NCBI RefSeq assembly: GCF_000971215.1
Contig: NZ_BBMA01000002.1
Coordinates: forward strand, 248,001-312,000
Reading direction: 5' to 3'
DNA length: 64,000 bases
From: Demequina silvatica
GTDB taxonomy: Bacteria; Actinomycetota; Actinomycetes; Actinomycetales; Demequinaceae
This document shows positions 25,975 through 36,129 of this stretch, in pieces. The notes under the pieces are model-generated. The model ran no database searches. It was not told the origin of the DNA and was given only the letters and a program-made list of their open reading frames with translations. Position numbers and translations under genes: made by a program. The stretch's first letter is position 1; each line of letters opens with the position of its first letter.

Positions 25975-27941
25975 GGCGAGCCGTGGCGGCGGCGCTGGCG
26001 GCGGGCGTGCTCGCGATGGCGGGCTGCTCGGGTGAGCCCGAGGCGCTGGGCAGCGCGAGCGTGTCCGCCGGCCCCGCCACGCGAGCGGACGGGCCCGACC
26101 CGTCGATCCTGCCGGCGGCCGCCGACGCCGCCGTGACCACGCGCCTCGCTGACGGCGTGGTGCCGCCGACCAACCGCTGGTACTCCTCGCTCGCGTTCGG
26201 CGAGCCCGGCCTCCCGGTGTTCCCGAAGCCGCTGTCCTTCCAGACGGTGGAGGGCGGCTTCGCCATGGGCCTGACCCGACCGGATCCGCAGGAGAACGCG
26301 ATCATGGCGCCCGCGGTGGCGGATGTCACCGTCACCTTCGACGGCGCCACCGGCCACGGCGAGGTGGTCGAGGCGACGCCCGTCGCCGTGACCCTCGCGA
26401 CCGGACCGGTCGAGGTCAGCCTCGCGCAGGGGGTGCCGGTGGTCGCCCTCTCCTCGGACGGCGGCGGGACCGCGACCCTGTCGGTCGCGTTCGAGCCCGC
26501 CGGCGACGGGCTCGCCGTCGCGACCGTGGGTTCGACCACCTACGGCATCGCGCTCGATCGCGCGAGCGTCGACGGGACGACGCTCGACGTCGACCCGGGA
26601 GGCACTGCGCAGCTGTTCGCCGTGCCTGACGGGGGGTCCGCCGGCGCCTTCGCCGCGGCGCTCGGCCCGATCGCCCGGGGCGCGGACGCCGCGTTCGCGC
26701 TCGGCGACGTCGCGACCACCACCGTGACGTACGCCGCGGAGCCGACCGTGGTCGCCGTCCCCGTCGCCCGCGCGGCCGGGCTCGACTGCGGGCTGGGCAC
26801 GTACGCGACCATCGCCGGCCCGTACGAGGTGTGCGCCGCATCGTCCCTCTCGTGGGACGTGCCGCTGACCGAGCCCACCGCCGCCCTCGACCTGTCGGGG
26901 ATCACCGACCCGGAGCGCGACGCGATCGCCGCGGCGCTGGCCGCCGACGCCGGCGTCGCGCCCGAGCTGCCCGCGGACACGTACTTCGGGGCCAAGGCGC
27001 TGTACCGGCTCGCGAACCTGCTGCAGCTCGCGGACGCGCTCGGCGAGGAGGCCGTCGCGGAGCAGCTCGCGGGCACGCTCGCCGAGCAGCTCGACCTGTG
27101 GGGGCAGGCGGACGGGTGCGGCGAGCGCGCCGAGCGCTGCTTCACCTACGACGCGACCCTTCGCGGGGTGGTGGGGCTCGCGACCGCTTTCGGCTCCGAG
27201 CAGTTCAACGACCACCACTTCCACTACGGCTACCTGCTGTACGCCGCCGCGGTGGCGGGCGCACGGGACCCGGAGCTCGCCGCGCGCATCGGGCCCGTGA
27301 TGGACCTGGTCGCGGAGGACATCGCCGCCCCGGGCACCTCGGATGCGTTCCCCGTGCGGCGCGTGTTCGACCCGGTCGAGGGGCATTCGTGGGCGTCGGG
27401 GATCAGCCCGTTCGCGGACGGCAACAACCAGGAGTCGAGCTCGGAGGCGGTGCTCGCGTGGAACGCGGCCGCCCTATGGGCGGACCTGCGGGGGGACGAT
27501 GCGCTGGGCGCCTCCGCGCGCTGGATGCTGTCCGCGGAGGCGGAGGCCGCCACGCGGCTGTGGCTCGCACCCGACCTCACGGGCCTCGAGGGGTACGGGC
27601 ACTCGGTGGTGGCGATCCAGTGGGGGGCCAAGCGGGACTACGCCACGTGGTTCAGCGCGGAGCCGTCGGCGATGCTCGGGATCCAGCTCATCCCGGGCCA
27701 GCCCGCGGCCATGGCGTACCTCGACGCGGTGCCCGACCGGCGCATCGTCTCCTCCGTCGCCGAGGCGTGGGGGACGTCGACGCCGGACCAGTTCGCCGAC
27801 TACCTGCTCATGTACCGGGCGCTCGCCGGGGACGCCGAGCGGGCGGCGGCGTGGAGCGCCGCGCTCGCGCTTCCCGACACCGCGATCGACGACGGCGACT
27901 CGCGCGCGTGGATGCTCGCGTGGATCGCGGCGGCGGGGTGA
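25971..27941 (+). CDS. Lipoprotein GH81 endo-beta-1,3-glucanase
   Basis: 656 residues. GTG start overlaps the previous stop (GTGA). VRRAVAAALAAGVLAMAGC gives a lipobox with C19, so it is anchored on the outer face of the membrane. NRWYSSLAFG and FPKPLSFQ lie near the start of the mature protein. The catalytic part has FNDHHFHYGYLLYAAA near 412 and DGNNQESSSEAVLAWNA near 483, the GH81 signature with the catalytic glutamate. GH81 enzymes cut beta-1,3-glucan. Encoded with a synthase, it probably trims or releases the nascent polymer, as BcsZ does for cellulose. Confidence 0.85.
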   Translation: MRRAVAAALAAGVLAMAGCSGEPEALGSASVSAGPATRADGPDPSILPAAADAAVTTRLADGVVPPTNRWYSSLAFGEPGLPVFPKPLSFQTVEGGFAMGLTRPDPQENAIMAPAVADVTVTFDGATGHGEVVEATPVAVTLATGPVEVSLAQGVPVVALSSDGGGTATLSVAFEPAGDGLAVATVGSTTYGIALDRASVDGTTLDVDPGGTAQLFAVPDGGSAGAFAAALGPIARGADAAFALGDVATTTVTYAAEPTVVAVPVARAAGLDCGLGTYATIAGPYEVCAASSLSWDVPLTEPTAALDLSGITDPERDAIAAALAADAGVAPELPADTYFGAKALYRLANLLQLADALGEEAVAEQLAGTLAEQLDLWGQADGCGERAERCFTYDATLRGVVGLATAFGSEQFNDHHFHYGYLLYAAAVAGARDPELAARIGPVMDLVAEDIAAPGTSDAFPVRRVFDPVEGHSWASGISPFADGNNQESSSEAVLAWNAAALWADLRGDDALGASARWMLSAEAEAATRLWLAPDLTGLEGYGHSVVAIQWGAKRDYATWFSAEPSAMLGIQLIPGQPAAMAYLDAVPDRRIVSSVAEAWGTSTPDQFADYLLMYRALAGDAERAAAWSAALALPDTAIDDGDSRAWMLAWIAAAG

Positions 27942-28015
27942 GCGGCTGCCGCTTCCAGGTGCCACCCGTGCGGCACTGGCCCTGCTGAGCGGGGGCCAGC
28001 CTCTGGGAGAATCGG

Positions 28016-28969
28016 GTGGTGACCCCCACCCTCGACCGCCGCGGCCTCGCGTACGGCGCCACCGCGTACTTCATCTGGGGGCTGTTCCCCCTGTTCATGG
28101 CCGCGCTCGAGCCGGCGGGCGCGCTCGAGATCGTGGCGTGGAGGTCGATCTCGTCGCTCGCGGTGTGCCTCGCGATCGTGCCGTTCGTGCGCGGGTGGTC
28201 GCGCATCGTCTCCGTGGTGAGGGACCGCCGGGTGCTCGCACGCCTGGCCCTCGCGTCGCTCGTCATCGCGGTCAACTGGGGCGTCATGGTCTACGCCGTG
28301 ATGACGGACCGGGTCGCGCAGACCTCGCTCGGGTACTACATCAACCCGCTGCTCACCGTCGCGCTGGGCGTGGTGCTGCTGGGCGAGCGGCTGCGGCGGC
28401 TGCAGCTGGTCGCGATCGGGGTCGCGGCGCTCGCCGTGGTGGTGCTCGCCGTCGAGATGGGCGGCCTGCCGTGGATCTCGCTGGTGCTGGCGGTGTCCTT
28501 CGCGGTGTACTCGTTCATCAAGAAGGACGTGGGGCATCGCGTGGATGCGCTCACGGGGCTGACCGTCGAGACGGCGGTGCAGCTGCCGGTCGCGCTCGGC
28601 GTGCTGGGGCTGGTCTGGGCGTCCGGCGAGGCGACGCTGTTCGCGCGCGGCGCCGAGGGGCTGGGCGGGTGGCACGACGCGCTCATGCTCACCACCGGCA
28701 CCTGGACCGCGGGCGCGCTGCTCATCTTCGCGGCGGGCGCGCGGAGGCTGCCGCTCAACATCTCCGGGCTGCTGCAGTACATCGCGCCGACCATGACGTT
28801 CGCGCTGGCCGTGTGGCACTTCCACGAGCCCATGCCGCCGGCGCGCTGGGCGGGCTTCGCGCTGGTGTGGGTGGCGCTGGTGCTCATCACGGTGGACTCG
28901 TGGCGGGCCCGGTCGCGGGTGCGGGATCCCGAGGCGGCCGTGTCCGGCGAGGTGACCGAGCCGGTCTGA
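28016..28969 (+). CDS. rarD: RarD-type EamA transporter
   Basis: About 317 residues with ten hydrophobic helices in two EamA repeats. Family blocks are AYFIWGLFPLFMAALEPAGALEIVAWR, NWGVMVYAV, TSLGYYINPLLTV and LNISGLLQYIAPTMTFAL near the C-terminus, which are specific for RarD. Substrate unknown in most bacteria. Two adjacent GTG codons (28016 and 28019) follow GGGAGA. It ends before a long inverted-repeat region. Confidence 0.88.
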   Translation: MVTPTLDRRGLAYGATAYFIWGLFPLFMAALEPAGALEIVAWRSISSLAVCLAIVPFVRGWSRIVSVVRDRRVLARLALASLVIAVNWGVMVYAVMTDRVAQTSLGYYINPLLTVALGVVLLGERLRRLQLVAIGVAALAVVVLAVEMGGLPWISLVLAVSFAVYSFIKKDVGHRVDALTGLTVETAVQLPVALGVLGLVWASGEATLFARGAEGLGGWHDALMLTTGTWTAGALLIFAAGARRLPLNISGLLQYIAPTMTFALAVWHFHEPMPPARWAGFALVWVALVLITVDSWRARSRVRDPEAAVSGEVTEPV

Positions 28970-28997
28970 GCCGGGCGGCTTCCCGGCCCGGGCGCGT

Positions 28998-29101
28998 CCA
29001 GTTTCCACACGCGCGTCCCGGTGGAAGCGCTCTCGCGCTGCAACTCGCGTCGCGTCGGCCGACCAGGAGGCGTGCAGTTGCAGAATCCGTGTGGAGACTG
29101 G
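28998..29101. repeat. Interrupted palindrome between convergent genes
   Basis: CCAGTTTCCACACG (28998-29011) pairs with CGTGTGGAGACTGG (29088-29101), 13 of 14 bases. Inside, CTGCAACT (29038-29045) pairs with AGTTGCAG (29076-29083), and TTCCAC/GTGGAA form a further small stem. It may end transcription from both sides or be a degenerate mobile repeat. Confidence 0.6.
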
Positions 29102-29133
29102 CACGGCGCGGAGGGCCGGGCCGGGACGCGGTG

Positions 29134-30132
29134 TCAGGCCGCGCGGACCACCAGCGCGTCCGCGAAGGCCATCAGGGAGTCGCGCACGTCGCCCTCGGGC
29201 AGCGCGGCGACCGCGTCCTTCGCCTGCTGCGCCCACGCGCGCGCGAGGGTGGCGGTCTCGTCGACCACCACGTGCGCGGCCAGACGCTCGACCACGGAGG
29301 CGAGCGCCGCATCGTCCGTCAGGTCGCCGTCGATGTCGGCGAGCAGCGCGGCGTCGTCCGCCGTGCCCTCCCCCGCCGCGATGCGGCGGCGCAGGAGGAG
29401 CACCGGCATGGTCGGGACGCCCTCGCGGAGGTCCGTGCCGGGCGTCTTGCCGGTCGTGGCGGCGTCGGAGCGGATGTCGATGACGTCGTCGGCCAGCTGG
29501 AAGGCCACGCCGGCGGCCTCGCCGTAGGCCGTGACCTGCTGGACGATGCGCGGCGGGCAGCCGCCGAACATCGCGCCCAGGCGGGCGGAGGTCGCGATGA
29601 GCGAGGCGGTCTTGTCCGCGAGGACCTGGAGGTAGAAGGCGATCGGGTCGTCGTCCTCGGCTGGGCCCACGGTCTCGTGGAGCTGGCCCAGGCACAGGCG
29701 CTCGAAGGTCTCGGCCTGGATGCGCACCGCCTGCGGGCCGAGCCCGGCGACCACGGTGGACGCGCGGGCGAACAGCAGATCGCCGGTGAGGATGGCGACG
29801 GAGTTGCCCCAGACCTCGTGCGCGGCGGGGGCGCCGCGTCGGGTGGGCGCGGAGTCCATGACGTCGTCGTGATAGAGCGTCGCGAGGTGGGTGAGCTCGA
29901 CCACCACGGCGGCGTCGAGGACCTCGGGGCGCGAGCCGTCGCCCAGCTGCGCGCACAGCAGCGCGAGGAGCGGGCGCAGGCGCTTGCCGCCCGCGTCGAC
30001 CAGGTGGCGCGACGTGGCGTCGGCGAGCTTGTCCGACTGCGCGACGGCGTCGCGCAGCCTCTCCTCGACGAGCTCGAAGCGGGGCTGCAGCTCCGCCTCG
30101 AGAGCCTCGTTGCCGATCGACAGGGAGGCCAT
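29134..30132 (-). CDS. Long-chain polyprenyl diphosphate synthase (menaquinone side chain)
   Basis: 332 residues, trans-isoprenyl synthase. The two aspartate-rich motifs are YHDDVMDSAPTRRG and QLADDVIDIRSD, and GGKRLRPLLALL precedes the first. It condenses isopentenyl diphosphate into the C35-C45 chain of menaquinone. The start lies three bases after the nuoN stop, so it appears to be the last gene of the nuo array. MenA at 60551 would use its product. Confidence 0.9.
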   Translation of the reverse strand: MASLSIGNEALEAELQPRFELVEERLRDAVAQSDKLADATSRHLVDAGGKRLRPLLALLCAQLGDGSRPEVLDAAVVVELTHLATLYHDDVMDSAPTRRGAPAAHEVWGNSVAILTGDLLFARASTVVAGLGPQAVRIQAETFERLCLGQLHETVGPAEDDDPIAFYLQVLADKTASLIATSARLGAMFGGCPPRIVQQVTAYGEAAGVAFQLADDVIDIRSDAATTGKTPGTDLREGVPTMPVLLLRRRIAAGEGTADDAALLADIDGDLTDDAALASVVERLAAHVVVDETATLARAWAQQAKDAVAALPEGDVRDSLMAFADALVVRAA

Positions 30133-30135
30133 GGG

Positions 30136-31716
30136 CTAGCCCGCCGCTCCGAGCAGCAGCACGCCGGCGTTCTCGAACGCGGCGAGCACCGGTCCGGGCA
30201 CGATGCCGAGCAGCAGCACGGCGGCGACCGCGATGATCACGACGACGCGCGCGAGCGGGCTGTGGTCGATCTCGATCGCGTCCTCCTGGCCGTCGGGGAC
30301 GTCCGTGAGGAACATCAGCACGATCAGGCGGACGTAGAAGAACGCGGCGGCGGCCGAGGCGATGACGGCGATGAGCACGAGCGGCCAGCCGCCCTCGGAG
30401 ATCGCGGCGGCGAACGCCACGAACTTGCCCACGAAGCCCGCGGTCAGCGGGATGCCTGCGAAGGACAGCAGGAACAGCGCCATCGCACCCGCGAGCCACG
30501 GGGAGCGCTTGCCCAGGCCCGCCCACTGGCCGAGGCGCGTGGCCTCGCCCAGGACGGTGCCGTCCTCGGCCTTCTCGCGGACCTGCGTGATGACCGCGAA
30601 CGCGCCGAGCGTAGCGACGCCGTAGGACGCGAGGTAGAACGGCAGCGCGGAGAGCGCGCCGTCGGGGAAGCCGGCGAACGCGACCAGGATGAAGCCGGCG
30701 TGCGCGACGGACGAGTACGCGAGCATGCGCTTGAGCTCGGTCTGCACCAGCGCGACCACGGTGCCCAGCACCATCGAGGCGATGGCGACGGCCCAGATCA
30801 GCCAGTTGAGCTCCCACTCGAGCCCGTAGAACGCCTCGTACGCGACGCGCAGCAGCGCCGCGGTGGCGGCGGCCTTGGTCGCCGCGGCCATGAAGGCCGT
30901 CACGGGGGTCGGGGCGCCCTGGTAGGCATCCGGGGTCCACGAGTGGAACGGCACGGCGCCGATCTTGAACAGCAGGCCCACCACGACCATGACCGCGCCG
31001 GCGAGGATCATCGCGTCCACGCCGGTGACGGAGGAGACGCCCGCCGCGATGCCCGCGTAGGAGGTCGACCCGGTCGCGCCGTAGAGGAACGCCGCACCGA
31101 ACAGCAGGATCGCGGAGGAGAACGCGCCGAGCAGGAAGTACTTCAGGGCGCCCTCGTGGGAGAGGAACCGGCGGCGACGCGCGAGCGCCACCAGGATGTA
31201 CAGCGGCAGCGAGAACACCTCGAGCGCGACGAACAGGAAGATGAGGTCCGTCACCGAGGTGAACAGCATCATGCCGCCCACCGCGAACAGCGCGAGCGGG
31301 AACACCTCGGTCACCTGGAAGCCCTTGCGCCGCGCGAGGGTCTCCTCGGTGGAGCCGGGCGCGACGGAGCCGAGCGGCGTGAACGCCTCCTCGCCGGCGC
31401 GGGTGCGCGCGGCGAACAGCAGCGCGCCGAGCGTGCCGAACACGGCGATGAGCACCTGCCACGCGAGCGACTGACGGTCGACCGTGAGCATGCCGTCGAG
31501 CACCACCGTGCCCGCGCCCTCGAGCGCGGCCCACTGGGCGATCGCGGTGCCGGCGGCGGCGATCAGCGCGACGAGCGAGACGCCCAGCTGCACCTTCCGC
31601 CGCGTCTCCGCGCTCCGGATGAAGGACTCGAGCAGGATCGCGACCGCGGCGGCGCCGAGGACGATGATGACGGGCGCGAGCGGCGCCCAGGCGATCTCGG
31701 GGGTCGTGAAGCTCAC
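30136..31716 (-). CDS. nuoN: NADH-quinone oxidoreductase subunit N
   Basis: 526 residues, about 14 membrane helices; antiporter-like proton-pumping subunit of complex I. FSLPLYILVAL, LKYFLLGAFSSAILLFGAAFLYG and PFHSWTPDAYQGAPTPVTAFMA are conserved NuoN blocks, the last including channel residues. Start overlaps the nuoM stop by four bases. Confidence 0.95.
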   Translation of the reverse strand: MSFTTPEIAWAPLAPVIIVLGAAAVAILLESFIRSAETRRKVQLGVSLVALIAAAGTAIAQWAALEGAGTVVLDGMLTVDRQSLAWQVLIAVFGTLGALLFAARTRAGEEAFTPLGSVAPGSTEETLARRKGFQVTEVFPLALFAVGGMMLFTSVTDLIFLFVALEVFSLPLYILVALARRRRFLSHEGALKYFLLGAFSSAILLFGAAFLYGATGSTSYAGIAAGVSSVTGVDAMILAGAVMVVVGLLFKIGAVPFHSWTPDAYQGAPTPVTAFMAAATKAAATAALLRVAYEAFYGLEWELNWLIWAVAIASMVLGTVVALVQTELKRMLAYSSVAHAGFILVAFAGFPDGALSALPFYLASYGVATLGAFAVITQVREKAEDGTVLGEATRLGQWAGLGKRSPWLAGAMALFLLSFAGIPLTAGFVGKFVAFAAAISEGGWPLVLIAVIASAAAAFFYVRLIVLMFLTDVPDGQEDAIEIDHSPLARVVVIIAVAAVLLLGIVPGPVLAAFENAGVLLLGAAG

Positions 31717-33206
31717 TGACCTGCCTCCTCGGTGGAAACGGTGGCGACGATGTCGGCCGAGGGCTCACGCAGCGTGTCGATCGCGATGCCGGGCAGGAAG
31801 CCGAGCACCAGCATGAGCGCGACGAGCGGCCACAGCACCACGCGCTCGCGGCGCGTGAGCTCGCGGACCGGCTTGCGACCCTCCGGAGCCGGTCCGGTGA
31901 ACACCTTCTGGTAGGTCAGCAGCACGTACAGCGCGGCGAGCACCACGCCCACCGCGGACACGACGACCGCGGCCTTGGCCACGGAGAACGCGCCGACGAG
32001 GACCATGATCTCGGAGACGAACGGCGACAGGCCCGGCAGCGCGAGGGCGCTGAGGCCGATCACCAGGAACGTGCCCGCGAAGACGGGGACGATGCGCTGG
32101 AGACCGCCGTACGCCGTCACGTCCGCGGTGCCGTACCGGTGGATCAGGAAGCCGACCACGAAGAACAGCGCGCCGGTCGAGAGGCCGTGGTTGAACATGT
32201 AGAACGCGGCGCCCTCGACGGAGGTCTGGGTGAAGGCGAAGATGCCGAGCACCATGATGCCGAAGTGGCTCACCGAGGTGAACGCCACCAGGCGCAGCAT
32301 GTCCTTCTGGCCGATCGCGAGCAACGCTCCGTAGATCACCGAGATGACCGCGAAGACGATGATCACCGGCGCCGCCCACTGCGCGGCCTCGGGGAACAGC
32401 GCCACGCACAGCGTGAGCATGCCGAAGGTGCCGATCTTGTCGAGCACCGCGACCAGCAGCGCGGTGGTGCCCGGGCGGGCCGTCTCCGCGACCGTGGGCA
32501 GCCACGTGTGGACCGGCACCATGGGCGCCTTGATCGCGAACGCGAGGAAGAACGCGAGGAAGATCAGCCGCTCCGCGGTGGTCGACATCGGCAGGTTCGT
32601 GAGGTTGTCCGTGAGGAACGCCTCCTCGCCGCCGGGGCCCTGGAAGTACAGGGCGACCACGCCGACGAGCATGATGAGCCCGCCCGCGAGCGAGTACAGC
32701 AGGAACTTCACCGCGGCGTAGCGACGCTGGCCGCCGCCGAACGATCCGATGAGGAAGTACAGCGGGATGAGCATCGCCTCGAACAGCACGTAGAAGAGGA
32801 AGACGTCACGCGCGGCGAAGATGCCGATCATGAACGCCTCGCTCAGCAGGATCAGCGCGAGGTAGTGGGTGCGGCGAGCGGGGTCCTTGTCCTCCCACCA
32901 GCCGGCGAGGATCGCCAGCGGGGTCAGCAGCGCGGACAGCACGATCATCAGCAGGCCGATGCCGTTGACGCCGAGCGCCCAGCTGGTGCCGATCTGCGGG
33001 ATCCACGGGTAGACCTCGGAGAACTGGATGGTGCCGGCGGCGCCGGTGTCGAACTGCAGGAACAGGACGACGGCGAGGACCAGCTCGATTCCGGTGATGG
33101 CGAGCGCGATCTCCCGCACCCGGACGCGCGCCCCGCCGGGCAGGGCCCAGAGCAGGACGGCGCCGAGCGCGGGCAGCGCCACCATGACGGAAAGGATCGG
33201 GAACAT
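31713..33206 (-). CDS. nuoM: NADH-quinone oxidoreductase subunit M
   Basis: 497 residues, second antiporter-like subunit. Characteristic blocks are FYVLFEAMLIPLYFLIGSFGG, KAPMVPVHTWLPTVAETARPGT and FTSVSHFGIMVLGIFAF. It has a C-terminal cytoplasmic tail. Start three bases after the nuoL stop. Confidence 0.95.
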   Translation of the reverse strand: MFPILSVMVALPALGAVLLWALPGGARVRVREIALAITGIELVLAVVLFLQFDTGAAGTIQFSEVYPWIPQIGTSWALGVNGIGLLMIVLSALLTPLAILAGWWEDKDPARRTHYLALILLSEAFMIGIFAARDVFLFYVLFEAMLIPLYFLIGSFGGGQRRYAAVKFLLYSLAGGLIMLVGVVALYFQGPGGEEAFLTDNLTNLPMSTTAERLIFLAFFLAFAIKAPMVPVHTWLPTVAETARPGTTALLVAVLDKIGTFGMLTLCVALFPEAAQWAAPVIIVFAVISVIYGALLAIGQKDMLRLVAFTSVSHFGIMVLGIFAFTQTSVEGAAFYMFNHGLSTGALFFVVGFLIHRYGTADVTAYGGLQRIVPVFAGTFLVIGLSALALPGLSPFVSEIMVLVGAFSVAKAAVVVSAVGVVLAALYVLLTYQKVFTGPAPEGRKPVRELTRRERVVLWPLVALMLVLGFLPGIAIDTLREPSADIVATVSTEEAGQ

Positions 33207-33209
33207 GGT

Positions 33210-35090
33210 TTAGAGACCCCCCTGCACCACGACGAGGATGACGATGACAAGGCCCACCAGCATGGTCAGCGCGTACGAGCGCACCTGACCGTTCTGCGTC
33301 TTGCGCACGGACTCGCCGGTACGGGCGAAGCCGTGGGCGGTCTTGTCCACCGCGCCGTCGACGAGCGCCGCGTCGGCGTAGACGAGCGTGCGGGTGAGGT
33401 GGGTGCCGGGGCGCTCGAACACGCCCCGGTTGACCGAGTCCTGGAACATGTCGTTGCGCGCGGCGATGGTCGCCAGCGAGGCCGCGGGCGCGGTCTCGGG
33501 CACGTCGGCCGCGCCGTACTTGCGCCACGCGAACCAGGCGCCGGCGGCGACCAGGAGCAGCGTCGCGACCATGATCACGGGCACCGGCAGCACGGGCTCG
33601 TGGTGCTCGGCGTGACCGGTGACCGGCTCGAGCCACGTGCTGAAGCGGTCGCCCATCGCGAGGAACAGGCCCAGGAAGGCGGAGCCGACCGCGAGGATGA
33701 TCATGGGCACCGTCATGAGCGCGGGCGACTCGTGCGGGTGCTGACCGTCGGTCCAGCGCGCCTTGCCGTGGAACGTCATGAAGAACAGGCGCGACATGTA
33801 GAACGCGGTGAGGCCCGCGCCGATCAGGGCGGCGCCGCCGAGGATCCAGGGCTGCGCGCCCTCGCCCACGAACGCGGCCTCGATGATCTTGTCCTTGGAC
33901 CAGAAGCCGGAGAACGGCGGGACGCCCAGGATCGCGAGCCAGCCGAGCCCGAACGTCACCCAGGTGGTGACCATCGCGGTGCGCAGCGCGCCGAAGCGGC
34001 GCATGTCGACCTGGTCGGACATGCCGTGCATCACGGAGCCCGCGCCGAGGAACATGCCGGCCTTGAAGAAGCCGTGCGTGACCAGGTGGAAGATCGCGAA
34101 CGCGTAGCCGATGGGGCCGAGGCCCGCGGCGAGCATCATGTAGCCGATCTGCGACATGGTCGAGGCGGCGAGCGCCTTCTTGATGTCGTCCTTGGCCATG
34201 CCGATGACGGCGCCGAGGATCAGCGTGAACGCACCGATCGCCGCGACGGTGGTCTGCGCGGCGGGCGCGCCCTCGAACACGGGCGCGGACCGGACGATGA
34301 GGTACACACCCGCCGTGACCATGGTGGCCGCGTGGATGAGCGCCGACACCGGCGTGGGGCCGGCCATCGCGTCGCCCAGCCAGGACTGCAGCGGGAACTG
34401 CGCGGACTTTCCGCAGGCGGCGACCAGCAGCATGAGGCCGATCGCGGTGAGCTGCGCGGTGGTCGCCTCGGGCGCCGCCGCGAACACGGTCTGGAAGTCC
34501 AGGCCGCCCAGGTAGGCGAACATGAGGCCCATCGCGAGGATGAGCCCGATGTCGCCGACGCGGTTGACCACGAACGCCTTGTTGGCCGCGGTCGCGTACT
34601 CGGGCTTGTGGTTCCAGAAGCCGATGAGCAGGTACGAGGCGAGGCCCACGCCCTCCCAGCCGACGAACAGCAGGAGGTAGGAGTCGGCGAGCACCAGCAG
34701 CAGCATCGCGGCCACGAACAGGTTGAGGTACGCGAAGAACCGGCGGCGGTCCGGGTCGTGCTCCATGTACGCCACGGAGTAGATGTGGATGAGCGTGCCC
34801 ACGAAGGTCACGAGCAGCACGAAGGTCATCGACAGCGGGTCGACCAGGAGGCCGGCGTCGAGGTTGAGCTCGCCGCCGGGAATCCAGGAGAACAGGTGCA
34901 CGGCGTGCGAGCGGTCGTGCTCGTCGAGGCCGAGCATCTGGATGAACGCGAGGAGGCCGACCAGGAAGGCGGTGCCCGACGCGGCCACCCCGAGCCAGTG
35001 GCCCCACGGGTTGGCGCGCTTGCCCGCGAGGAGCAGCACGAAGCTGCTCGCCAAGGGCACGGCGATGAGAAGCCAGGTGAGATCAAGCAT
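33210..35090 (-). CDS. nuoL: NADH-quinone oxidoreductase subunit L
   Basis: 626 residues, distal antiporter-like subunit with the long lateral helix at the C-terminus. It carries [57 protein letters not shown] (read as consecutive family blocks) and [16 protein letters not shown]. Start two bases after the nuoK stop. Confidence 0.95.
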   Translation of the reverse strand: MLDLTWLLIAVPLASSFVLLLAGKRANPWGHWLGVAASGTAFLVGLLAFIQMLGLDEHDRSHAVHLFSWIPGGELNLDAGLLVDPLSMTFVLLVTFVGTLIHIYSVAYMEHDPDRRRFFAYLNLFVAAMLLLVLADSYLLLFVGWEGVGLASYLLIGFWNHKPEYATAANKAFVVNRVGDIGLILAMGLMFAYLGGLDFQTVFAAAPEATTAQLTAIGLMLLVAACGKSAQFPLQSWLGDAMAGPTPVSALIHAATMVTAGVYLIVRSAPVFEGAPAAQTTVAAIGAFTLILGAVIGMAKDDIKKALAASTMSQIGYMMLAAGLGPIGYAFAIFHLVTHGFFKAGMFLGAGSVMHGMSDQVDMRRFGALRTAMVTTWVTFGLGWLAILGVPPFSGFWSKDKIIEAAFVGEGAQPWILGGAALIGAGLTAFYMSRLFFMTFHGKARWTDGQHPHESPALMTVPMIILAVGSAFLGLFLAMGDRFSTWLEPVTGHAEHHEPVLPVPVIMVATLLLVAAGAWFAWRKYGAADVPETAPAASLATIAARNDMFQDSVNRGVFERPGTHLTRTLVYADAALVDGAVDKTAHGFARTGESVRKTQNGQVRSYALTMLVGLVIVILVVVQGGL

Positions 35091-35092
35091 GG

Positions 35093-35392
35093 TCAGCCCT
35101 TCAGCTCAGCGGGTTCGTCGAGCGAGATGGTCTGGCGCGCGCGGAAGACGGCGATGATGATCGCGAGGCCGACCACGACCTCGGCGGCCGCGACCACCAG
35201 GACGAAGAAGGCCATGATCTGACCGTCGATCTCGCCGTGGATGCGCGAGAAGGCGACGAGCGCGAGGTTCGCGGCGTTGAGCATGAGCTCGACGCCCATG
35301 AACGCGATGATCGCGTTGCGGCGCAGCAGGACGGCCGCGGAGCCGATCGCGAACAGGATGCTCGCGAGGATGACGAAGTTGATGGGGTCCAT
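35093..35392 (-). CDS. nuoK: NADH-quinone oxidoreductase subunit K
   Basis: 99 residues, the usual length, three membrane helices. [16 protein letters not shown] carries the conserved membrane glutamate, and [20 protein letters not shown] the second one. I chose ATG 35392 ([10 protein letters not shown]), which overlaps the nuoJ stop by one base; a longer frame upstream has no ribosome site. Confidence 0.95.
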   Translation of the reverse strand: MDPINFVILASILFAIGSAAVLLRRNAIIAFMGVELMLNAANLALVAFSRIHGEIDGQIMAFFVLVVAAAEVVVGLAIIIAVFRARQTISLDEPAELKG

Positions 35393-36129
35393 CAGCGGTC
35401 GCCCTCCTTGCGCGACGGGTCCTCGAGCTGGGCGCGCCACTGCTCGCCCTCGACCGTCTGGTTGCGGATCTTGAGCACGCGGGACACCGAGTGCTCGATG
35501 GGCCGGCCCTCGGGGTCGAGCGCGGGGACGTCGAGCGCGTTGTGACGCGCGTAGACGCCCGGCATGGGCTTGTTGACCGGGTCCGCGCCCACGCGCACGC
35601 GGTCGCGCTGGACCTCGAGCTGGGTACGACGCGGCTTGAGGCGGGGCGTGTGCGTGAGCACGAGCGCGCCGACGGCCGCGGTGATGAGCAGGAAGCCGAG
35701 CACCTCGATCACGAGGACGTACTTCTCGAACAGCATGATCGCGATGACGTCGGGCTCGCCCTGCACGCCGGTGGGCGCGACGGGCAGCGTGGTGCGCACC
35801 ACGATCGACACGAGGAAGGCGCCGAGGCCCGCGGCCGTGAACAGGCCGATCCAGCGCTGGCCCTTGATGGTCTCCTTGAGCTCCTCGCGCTGGTCGACGC
35901 CGACCAGCATGAGGACGAAGAGGAAGAGCATCATGACCGCGCCGGTGTAGACGACGATCTGCACCATCCCGAGGAACGGGGCGCCGAGCGTCACGTAGGC
36001 GGCCGCGAGGCCCACCATGACGAGCACCACGGACATCGCGACGTGGACTGCCTTGCGCGCGAACAGCAGCGAGAACGCCGGGATCACGGTGAGCGCGGCG
36101 ATGATCCAGAACATGACGGCGTTGACCAT
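35392..36129 (-). CDS. nuoJ: NADH-quinone oxidoreductase subunit J
   Basis: 245 residues. Five membrane helices; [20 protein letters not shown] is the conserved third helix. The C-terminus has a long charged extension (about 80 residues, [20 protein letters not shown] onward) longer than in E. coli, as seen in actinobacteria. Start ATG 36129 overlaps the nuoI stop by one base. Confidence 0.94.
   Translation of the reverse strand: MVNAVMFWIIAALTVIPAFSLLFARKAVHVAMSVVLVMVGLAAAYVTLGAPFLGMVQIVVYTGAVMMLFLFVLMLVGVDQREELKETIKGQRWIGLFTAAGLGAFLVSIVVRTTLPVAPTGVQGEPDVIAIMLFEKYVLVIEVLGFLLITAAVGALVLTHTPRLKPRRTQLEVQRDRVRVGADPVNKPMPGVYARHNALDVPALDPEGRPIEHSVSRVLKIRNQTVEGEQWRAQLEDPSRKEGDR

Noticed and set aside
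27343..31719. Plus-strand open frame of over 1400 codons
   Set aside because: It runs through GH81, rarD, the polyprenyl synthase and nuoN in the wrong phase or strand, with repetitive charged composition. No domain is seen.
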